The notes below the pieces were generated by a model. It searched no databases and was not told the DNA's origin. It saw only the letters and a list, made by a program, of their open reading frames with translations. From Chitinophagaceae bacterium (GTDB taxonomy: Bacteria > Bacteroidota > Bacteroidia > Chitinophagales > Chitinophagaceae), in assembly GCA_020853515.1 (NCBI GenBank), contig JADYYU010000025.1, positions 1 through 8,302 on the forward strand: a stretch of 8,302 bases of DNA, given 5' to 3'. The position numbers and the translations under genes are program-made. Shown here one piece after another: positions 1 to 5,103 of this stretch (position 1 is its first letter; every line of letters starts with the position of its first letter).

Positions 1-2
1 AT

Positions 3-608
3 CTGGCAGCGGGTACTTACACGATCAGGGTAGTAGATACGGTAGGTTGTGAATACATGACTACGTTTACGATCAATCCGCCTGCCAATCCGCTGGGTAA
101 TACGATGACCAAGCAGGATCTGAATTGTAACGGCAAGGGTAATGAGGGTAGTGCAACGGCCAATGTGTATGGTGGACAACCGCCGTATGTATATGAATGG
201 AGTACTACACCGGTACAGAATACAGCCTTAGCCAGTACCTTATACTTTGGCTGGTATAATGTGCTGATAGCAGATGCCAATGGTTGTGAATACCGTGATT
301 CGGTGTATATCGAAGAAGGGCCATGCTGCGATGTATCGTTTATACCGAATGCGTTCTCACCGAATGGAGATAACAATAATGACGAGTTCAGGGTATTCAG
401 TACAGCAGGTATTATACTAATACAACTGGAAGTGTATGACCGTTGGGGTCAGAAACTGTGGAGTACTGCAGACTGGCGTCGTGGATGGGACGGAACCGTA
501 GACGGCAAAGAAGCCGGCGTCGGTACATACTTCTATGTGTTCAGATACACCTGCACCAGAGACGGAAACTCTTATATTAAGAAGGGCGACGTTACCCTGA
601 TACGATAA
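3..608 (+). CDS. C-terminal end of a T9SS type B cargo protein with SprB-like repeats (5' end outside window)
   Basis: The frame is open through the left edge, so only the last 201 residues are visible. Residues 1 to about 28 look like the end of one SprB-type repeat (GTYTIRVVDTVGCEY), and about 37-107 form a second one (LNCNGKGNEGSA, then GQPPYVYEW, then VLIADANGCEYRDSV). The last ~92 residues match the CHU_C / gliding-motility-associated C-terminal domain: FIPNAFSPNGDNNNDEF, LEVYDRWGQKLW, WDGTVDGKEAGVGTYFYVF, and a final KKGDVTLIR. In this family the domain is the type B signal that directs export across the outer membrane by the type IX secretion system. SprB-type repeats occur in large surface adhesins, so the whole protein is probably long, extracellular and repetitive, with a signal peptide upstream of the window. 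The cargo's specific function cannot be read from this end. It is followed after 72 bases by a strong terminator, so it is the last gene of its transcript. Confidence 0.93.
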   Translation: MAAGTYTIRVVDTVGCEYMTTFTINPPANPLGNTMTKQDLNCNGKGNEGSATANVYGGQPPYVYEWSTTPVQNTALASTLYFGWYNVLIADANGCEYRDSVYIEEGPCCDVSFIPNAFSPNGDNNNDEFRVFSTAGIILIQLEVYDRWGQKLWSTADWRRGWDGTVDGKEAGVGTYFYVFRYTCTRDGNSYIKKGDVTLIR

Positions 609-680
609 AAGAATAATCAGCTCAGCGAAATATGCTGAATGCTGTTCAAATTTTTGTTTGGATCGAAAAAAAACAACTAC

Positions 681-717
681 GAGGCTGTTCCAACTTTTGG
701 GACAGCCTCTTTTTTTT
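681..717 (+). terminator. Intrinsic transcription terminator
   Basis: An 11-bp stem pairs GAGGCTGTTCC (681-691) with GGGACAGCCTC (699-709) with a single G-U pair. The loop is 7 bases, and a run of eight T follows (710-717). An A-rich stretch (666-673) lies just upstream. This is a textbook Rho-independent terminator for the T9SS cargo gene ending at 608. Confidence 0.92.
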
Positions 718-1255
718 AAAGTATAGGTATCTGATAGTAGTCCAACTGTTCAACCGTTATTTTGCGGCAGGCACTTTGCTACGAGGTATTCTATATTTTT
801 AACTGCATCATCCACTCACAATTGAGTAGATGAAAGTCATCATTTATGACGCTATTATCGGGTTCGTGCATTTATTTCGTATGAGGCCATCCTGCTCAAA
901 TTTCAATTGCAAAATCAGCGTTCAATTCTCAGCGCTAAACATTTTACTTCTGATGGAGCCTTTAGTTCATCAAAGACTCAGGACGAAAATTATACTGCTT
1001 ACAATATAGTATTAGGGCCGATAAATCATTGATCTGAACGGATCTTAAACCGGCCTGACATTTATTCAATGCAGAATAGCCACCTATTTTAGAATTATCA
1101 ATTATATTAGCTGGACCTTTTTTGAAGTTCGACCTGCTACGATGCATTGCATAACCGGCATTTGAGACTTTATGCTTGAGACCTACGAGTACAAGATACA
1201 GGTTATTAAGCTAAGGTGCCGTGATTCTGCTGTTGATATTCCATTGCAGCGGGGC
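718..1255. other. Long intergenic stretch with no supported gene
   Basis: About 540 AT-rich bases follow the terminator. An open frame of about 60 codons exists on each strand (plus strand about 850-1031, minus strand 962-1147). Neither has a recognisable motif or a convincing ribosome-binding context, and the plus-strand one has no start codon. I found no tRNA-like cloverleaf. The stretch may be decayed coding sequence or the remote leader region of pyrF; the sequence does not decide. Confidence 0.6.
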
Positions 1256-1406
1256 CAGCAACAGGGTCCCTGACGGGATCATACTAACAGGGTGCTGCGT
1301 TAGCGATTGCAGTGGAAAGCCCGCAGCGGCGGCCAGTTGCATGGGACTGGTGCGTTGCCTGGCAGAGTGAGGACTTGAAACGGAAAGCGCGCCCGAACGC
1401 CCGAAA
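1256..1406. other. GC-rich structured intergenic element upstream of pyrF
   Basis: This block is visibly richer in G and C than the flanks and dense in small dyads. There is a 6-bp hairpin with a TGAC tetraloop (1265-1270 with 1275-1280). A CCAGT/ACTGG hairpin (1333-1337, 1346-1350) competes with a GCCAG/CTGGC hairpin (1332-1336, 1359-1363). Two imperfect copies of one 13-mer, GTGGAAAGCCCGC (1312-1324) and ACGGAAAGCGCGC (1380-1392), agree at 10 of 13 positions. I have the impression that GGAAAGCCCG ... GGACTTG.AACGGAAAGC blocks recur between genes in Bacteroidota genomes, but this is memory and was not searched. It could be a dispersed repeat, a small RNA or an untranslated leader. Strand is undetermined. 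Confidence 0.4.
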
Positions 1407-1483
1407 AAATGATCGGTAAATAATTGCGGCAGGATGTTAAAAGATTAATAGTAATTCGCCGGTGAAAAATCTTATTTTAAAAC

Positions 1484-1491
1484 TATATTTG
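1484..1491 (+). promoter_or_regulatory. Bacteroidota-type -7 element (TATATTTG) of pyrF
   Basis: TATATTTG fits the Bacteroidota -7 consensus TAnnTTTG at every fixed position and ends 28 bases before the pyrF start codon, which would give a leader of about 20 bases. No TTTG -33 box is seen at the expected 19-21 base spacing. A dyad, TTAAAAGATT (1437-1446) against AATCTT-ATT-TTAA (1468-1480), spans the region where the -33 box would lie and could be an operator. Confidence 0.5.
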
Positions 1492-1519
1492 AATCAAATG
1501 TAAACAAGACAATAAGGGT

Positions 1520-2320
1520 ATGAAAAGAGAAGAGTTAATAAGCAACATTTATGCAAAAAAGTCGGTATTGTGTATCGGTTTAGATACGGACATCACTAAA
1601 ATTCCTCCGGCTTTATTATCTGAAGAAGACCCGGTGTTTGAATTTAATAAAGCCATTATAGATGCCACCCATGAATATTGCGTGAGCTATAAAATCAATA
1701 CTGCTTTTTATGAAGCGCAGGGAATCGGGGGCTGGAAGAGTATGGAAAAGACGCTGAATTACATACCGGAAAACATTTTTACGATCGCAGATGCCAAGCG
1801 TGGCGATATCGGCAATACAAGCACGCAATATGCTAAAGCTTTTTTTGAGAAAATGAATTTCGACAGCATTACTGTGGCGCCTTATATGGGTAAAGACAGT
1901 GTAAAACCGTTTCTTGAATTTGAAGGAAGATGGGCTATTGTACTGGCGCTCACATCGAATGAAGGAGCCTTTGATTTTCAGTATCTGAAAAGTGAAGAGG
2001 GCGAACTTTTTAAGCAGGTAATCAGCAAAGTAGCCGGCTGGGGTACAAGTGATAACCTGATGTTTGTGGTGGGAGCAACAAAAACAGACCAGCTAAAGGC
2101 GATACGCGCATTGATTCCTGAACATTTTTTGCTCATACCCGGTGTGGGCACACAAGGTGGAAATTTAGACGATGTATGTGTGCATGCAATGAATAAGGAT
2201 GGCGGAATTTTGATTAATGTATCGCGGCAAATAATCTATCAGAGTGACCAGGTGGATTTTGCAGAACGTGCCAGGGACGAGGCTGTCAGTTTGCAAAAGA
2301 AAATGGCAGTATATCTGTAA
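1520..2320 (+). CDS. pyrF: Orotidine-5'-phosphate decarboxylase, type 2
   Basis: The product catalyses the last step of de novo pyrimidine synthesis in the cytoplasm, decarboxylating orotidine 5'-phosphate to UMP. Its 266 residues match the usual length of the long (type 2) bacterial form. The beta/alpha-barrel signatures appear in order: the first strand VLCIGLDTD (17-24), with the substrate-contacting aspartate at 22; YKIN (57-60), with the conserved lysine at 58; the catalytic DAKRGDIGNT at 91-100, in which D91, K93 and D96 form the Asp-Lys-Asp set; PGVGTQGG (207-214), and NVSRQIIY (233-240) with arginine 236, both expected to hold the phosphate. No key residue is missing. The ATG at 1520 is preceded by AATAAGGG, a modest ribosome-binding context, and by a -7 element 28 bases upstream. 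No terminator separates it from the HEAT-repeat gene 98 bases downstream, so read-through is possible. Confidence 0.97.
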   Translation: MKREELISNIYAKKSVLCIGLDTDITKIPPALLSEEDPVFEFNKAIIDATHEYCVSYKINTAFYEAQGIGGWKSMEKTLNYIPENIFTIADAKRGDIGNTSTQYAKAFFEKMNFDSITVAPYMGKDSVKPFLEFEGRWAIVLALTSNEGAFDFQYLKSEEGELFKQVISKVAGWGTSDNLMFVVGATKTDQLKAIRALIPEHFLLIPGVGTQGGNLDDVCVHAMNKDGGILINVSRQIIYQSDQVDFAERARDEAVSLQKKMAVYL

Positions 2321-2418
2321 GGGGGGCATTAATGTGAAGCAGAGAAGCATGTCATTTGATGTTCATATTGAAAGCGTGATCTGAACGCAACTAATCCGTA
2401 AATTTTAATCAGAAAAAA

Positions 2419-3183
2419 ATGGCATTTTACGACTTGACGAAAACAGAACGGGATCATGTAGTGAAAATGATTCATGAAAATATATACAGCGAAATTGTTT
2501 CCGGAAAATTCAGTGAGCTGCTGTATTATTTGAGTGATGCCGATACCTACATCAGGAAGGCCGCTTATATTGCTATTGGACGGATCTATTTTTTAAACAA
2601 AAATTTACGCAAGGCAGTCATAGCGCTGTTGAATCATTTTTTGCTGCATGAAAATTACAACGTGAGGCAGACCGTTATTAATGCTGCAGGAGAAATCGGA
2701 AAGTATGATTTTGCGATCGTACAGTCTATTTTTGAACGCGGTTTATTTGATGTGCATCATGCACCCCGCAACGCAGTGATCGGCTCTGTAAAAAAAATGG
2801 GTGAAGTGAATTCTGAGGAGGTATTGAATTGGGCAAAGAAATATTTGCGTCATGAAGATAAAGAAATCAGACGTGAAATCTGTCACGGAATCGAACTGCG
2901 TGGTCGCAAATTTCCCGGTGATGTGCTGCCATTGCTTCAGGAGCTGGAGTTTGACAAAACAGCCAGAGTGCGCAATACTCTGGTACATGTTATTGGACAA
3001 ATTGCGTATAAAAAAGGATGTCTTCAAATAGTGATCGATCACCTGAAAGGCTGGCACAATAAGCAACTAGTGGGGGATGCTATAGAGGAAATTATTGATG
3101 TGCATCACCGCTATCGGAATTTTTCAGCCATGACACAGGCGGAGGCGATTCAATATATTCAGCAACATTATCAGTTATCCTGA
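2419..3183 (+). CDS. HEAT-repeat protein of unknown function
   Basis: This is a 254-residue soluble protein with no signal peptide or membrane segment, built almost wholly from paired helices. Visible HEAT-like units lie at about 33-58 (YLSDADTYIRKAAYIAIGRI), 66-95 (HENYNVRQTVINAAGEIG), 100-129 (HHAPRNAVIGSVKKMGE), 135-162 (HEDKEIRREICHGIELRG), 168-198 (FDKTARVRNTLVHVIGQIAY) and 203-229. Each has the usual Asp/Arg turn followed by an Ala/Ile-rich second helix. HEAT solenoids bind proteins or nucleic acids, and the bacterial AlkD DNA glycosylases share the fold, but I see nothing that proves a DNA-repair activity here. The sequence resembles, from memory, a well-conserved Bacteroidota family annotated only as HEAT-repeat protein. 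The ATG at 2419 follows an A-rich stretch (CAGAAAAAA), as is common in this phylum. It lies 98 bases after pyrF and 285 before the DUF2851 gene, on the same strand. Confidence 0.85.
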   Translation: MAFYDLTKTERDHVVKMIHENIYSEIVSGKFSELLYYLSDADTYIRKAAYIAIGRIYFLNKNLRKAVIALLNHFLLHENYNVRQTVINAAGEIGKYDFAIVQSIFERGLFDVHHAPRNAVIGSVKKMGEVNSEEVLNWAKKYLRHEDKEIRREICHGIELRGRKFPGDVLPLLQELEFDKTARVRNTLVHVIGQIAYKKGCLQIVIDHLKGWHNKQLVGDAIEEIIDVHHRYRNFSAMTQAEAIQYIQQHYQLS

Positions 3184-3207
3184 GCCGGTTTGTTTTTTGG
3201 GCAGGCC

Positions 3208-3221
3208 GCTGGTTTACCAGC
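3208..3221 (+). other. Small hairpin after the HEAT-repeat gene
   Basis: GCTGG-TTTA-CCAGC is a perfect 5-bp stem with a 4-base loop, 24 bases after the HEAT-repeat stop codon. No T-run follows it, so it is a poor intrinsic terminator candidate. It might stabilise the 3' end of the message. The rest of the 3184-3468 gap holds a second small hairpin (AACTG-TCTG-CAGTT, 3296-3309) and the A/T palindrome noted separately. Confidence 0.25.
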
Positions 3222-3371
3222 ATGAATGGCAATTTTGTACTCATTGGCCACAGTGTGTTTTAAGTTTGCCGCTTATTTGCCTGTAACATCAAGTGAACTG
3301 TCTGCAGTTGATTACGGCGAAAGTGCATGTGCGCTGAAGGTGACTACGAACAGCAATTTTAACTTTGATGT

Positions 3372-3391
3372 AAAAAAAAATATTTTTTTTT
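3372..3391. repeat. 20-bp perfect A/T palindrome (A9-TA-T9)
   Basis: Nine A, then TA, then nine T form an exact palindrome 77 bases before the DUF2851 start codon. Runs like this bend DNA and can act as an upstream promoter element. Without G/C pairs it would make a very weak RNA hairpin. Confidence 0.6.
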
Positions 3392-3401
3392 AGGATTGTC
3401 T

Positions 3402-3409
3402 TATCTTTA
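3402..3409 (+). promoter_or_regulatory. Possible -7 element (TATCTTTA) of the DUF2851 gene
   Basis: TATCTTTA differs from the Bacteroidota consensus TAnnTTTG only at the last base. It sits 11 bases after the A9-TA-T9 palindrome, whose T-run covers the place of a -33 box, though no true TTTG is present. It would give a leader of about 50 bases before the ATG at 3469. Confidence 0.3.
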
Positions 3410-3468
3410 ATCTGAAAAATGACTTTGGAATGAACTAGTTAATGTACCCATTTATAAATTGAAAAGTA

Positions 3469-4749
3469 ATGACAGAAAACCTACTACACTACATCTGGCA
3501 GTACAGACTTTATACTACTGCAATTCCATTAAAAACAATTGATGGAGAACCTGTTCTTGTTATACACCCCGGAATACTAAATGTGAATGCCGGACCAGAT
3601 TTTCTGGAAGCAAAAATTAAGATAGGCAGCACAACCTGGGCCGGTAATATTGAAATACATACGCTGAGTAGCGACTGGGACCGGCATCAGCATCAGAAAG
3701 ATGAAAATTACGACAAGCTGATCTTGCATGTGGTATATATGAACGACGCTGCCGTGAAAACGCTGCATGGCAGCGGGTTTCCGACACTGGAGCTGCACCC
3801 TTATTTAATGCCGGAATTACTGGAAAAGTACCGGCATATGATGCACAACAAAGCAACTATACCTTGTGCTGCGCATTTTCGTTCTGTTAAAAAAATAACG
3901 ATCGCATTGCAGATACAACGGATGCTTGCGGAGCGGCTCGATGAGAAGGTGCATGGTATCATGGCGCTTTTGCATCAATTTCAGAATAACTGGCAGGAAG
4001 TACTATACGTGCAACTGGCCCGTAGTTTTGGATTACATATTAATCAGCATGCCTTTGAAATGCTTGCGTTGCGAACGCCGCTTGGTGTGTTGGCTAAGCA
4101 TAAAAGCAATCCCTTGCAAATAGAGGCGCTACTTTTTGGGCAGGCTGGTTTCTTAAACGATTATTTTGATGAAGCCTATCCCTTACTGCTGCAGCAGGAA
4201 TATAATTACCTGAAAAAGCTGCATCATTTAGAAGGGGTATCCAAGGTCTTGTGGAAGTTTCTACGCTTGAGGCCCGCTAATTTTCCGACTATCCGCATTG
4301 CGCAATTTGCGCAGTTGATCATTCAGTCGGCGCATTTATTTTCTAAAATTAAAGATGCGGCTATACTCAGTGAAATTGAAAAGTTGTTTGCTGCCGATGT
4401 GTCCCCTTACTGGAAAACGCATTATACTTTTGGAGAAATATCAGCAGAAAGGGATAAACATGTTGGGAAGGCATTTATCCAAACAACGATCATCAATGCC
4501 ATTGTGCCGACATTATTTGTATACGGGAGGTTGCAGGGTAATCAGGATATGTGCGACCGGGCTATTGCATTGCTGCAGAAACTACCTGCGGAGAAAAACA
4601 GTATTCTTGCTAAATGGTTGACTCTGGGTTTTACGTCTGAAAATGCAGCCGATACTCAGGCTATTCTGCAGCTTTACAATAAATATTGCGTTGAAAAAAA
4701 ATGTCTGCAATGTGGCATCGGGTATGAAATATTGAAAACACCGCAGTAG
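3469..4749 (+). CDS. DUF2851 family protein
   Basis: This 426-residue protein has no signal peptide or membrane segment, so it is probably cytoplasmic. The N-terminal third carries the family's most recognisable block: NAGPDFLEAKI (40-50), WAGNIEIHTLSSDWDRHQHQ (57-76) and YDKLILHVVY (81-90). Later family-like segments are IEALLFGQAGFL (218-229), RLRPANFPTIRIAQFA (266-281) and a C-terminal CVEKKCLQCGIG (407-418). The biochemical role of the family is unknown to me. The spacing of D44 in GPDF to E62 in EIH, with E3 near the N-terminus, resembles a PD-(D/E)XK nuclease core in which histidine replaces the usual lysine. C133 with C407, C412 and C415 could form a metal or Fe-S site. Both points are inference. 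The ATG at 3469 follows GAAAAGTA, and the A-rich leader holds a possible promoter. It is preceded on the same strand by the HEAT-repeat gene, 285 bases away. Confidence 0.9.
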   Translation: MTENLLHYIWQYRLYTTAIPLKTIDGEPVLVIHPGILNVNAGPDFLEAKIKIGSTTWAGNIEIHTLSSDWDRHQHQKDENYDKLILHVVYMNDAAVKTLHGSGFPTLELHPYLMPELLEKYRHMMHNKATIPCAAHFRSVKKITIALQIQRMLAERLDEKVHGIMALLHQFQNNWQEVLYVQLARSFGLHINQHAFEMLALRTPLGVLAKHKSNPLQIEALLFGQAGFLNDYFDEAYPLLLQQEYNYLKKLHHLEGVSKVLWKFLRLRPANFPTIRIAQFAQLIIQSAHLFSKIKDAAILSEIEKLFAADVSPYWKTHYTFGEISAERDKHVGKAFIQTTIINAIVPTLFVYGRLQGNQDMCDRAIALLQKLPAEKNSILAKWLTLGFTSENAADTQAILQLYNKYCVEKKCLQCGIGYEILKTPQ

Positions 4750-4787
4750 GCTATTTTATACAAAATTGATTTATATCAGTGAAAGTA

Positions 4788-4871
4788 ATGGATAGGAGGG
4801 GACTTGAACAAAATTATCGGTTCTCAATTGTAAGAGGGCAAGTTCAACACATTGACCGGGTTATGAAGTGA
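4788..4871 (+). CDS. Doubtful 27-codon ORF, perhaps a fragment of a decayed small gene
   Basis: A 27-residue frame starts at the ATG at 4788 and stops at TGA 4869-4871. Part of it (RFSIVRGQVQHIDRVMK) faintly recalls the first helix of CsoR/RcnR-type repressors, which carry R...I.GQV..I.R. The rest of that domain, including the metal-binding cysteine and histidine, is missing in every frame I read downstream. I do not claim it is expressed. Confidence 0.15.
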   Translation: MDRRGLEQNYRFSIVRGQVQHIDRVMK

Positions 4872-4947
4872 GAATGCCAATGAACAAATAGTCCGTGTCA
4901 TGCTGAATATCGAAAATTGGGCCGTCTCATTTTTATCATCGTTATAA

Positions 4948-5094
4948 ATGAACCTAAAGGCAGTAGGCAGCGATGCATGTCGTTTTAATGAATTGATCAG
5001 TTCGGATGAAGTGTTAGCCTTTGTATTTGAATTGAAACAACAGTGTGATGCTTATGAAAACCTGATCAGAAAAGCCAAGAGTAAATGCGGATAG
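4948..5094 (+). CDS. Small hypothetical protein, 48 residues
   Basis: A 48-codon frame runs from ATG 4948 to TAG 5092-5094. It ends 9 bases short of the stop codon of the convergent porZ gene. The translation begins MNLKAVGSDACRFNEL and ends in a charged, helical-looking segment (VFELKQQCDAYENLIRKAK) with three cysteines in all. Codon use looks like that of neighbouring genes, and the composition is protein-like. The codon immediately before the ATG is an in-frame TAA that ends a further open stretch (from 4867), so the frame may be the tail of a broken longer gene. No Shine-Dalgarno sequence or promoter element is visible. The family is not recognised. Confidence 0.3.
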   Translation: MNLKAVGSDACRFNELISSDEVLAFVFELKQQCDAYENLIRKAKSKCG

Positions 5095-5103
5095 AATATC
5101 TTG

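Noticed and set aside
850..1031. A plus-strand open frame of about 60 codons
   Set aside because: It has no start codon near its beginning and no recognisable protein similarity. A remnant is possible but cannot be supported.
962..1147. A 61-codon minus-strand frame in the large intergenic stretch
   Set aside because: It has no motif, no promoter element or ribosome-binding site, and a composition no different from the surrounding AT-rich DNA.
1030..2387. The 11-mer TGATCTGAACG at 1030-1040 and again at 2377-2387, both non-coding
   Set aside because: Several 11-base repeats are expected by chance in a window of this size, and the flanks do not match.
3372..3391. A9-TA-T9 as an intrinsic terminator of the HEAT-repeat gene
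   Set aside because: A stem of only A-U pairs with no loop bases would not terminate transcription, and it lies about 190 bases after the stop codon.
3577..3856. Two minus-strand frames of 73 and 79 codons inside the DUF2851 gene
   Set aside because: They are antisense shadows of a gene with clear family motifs.
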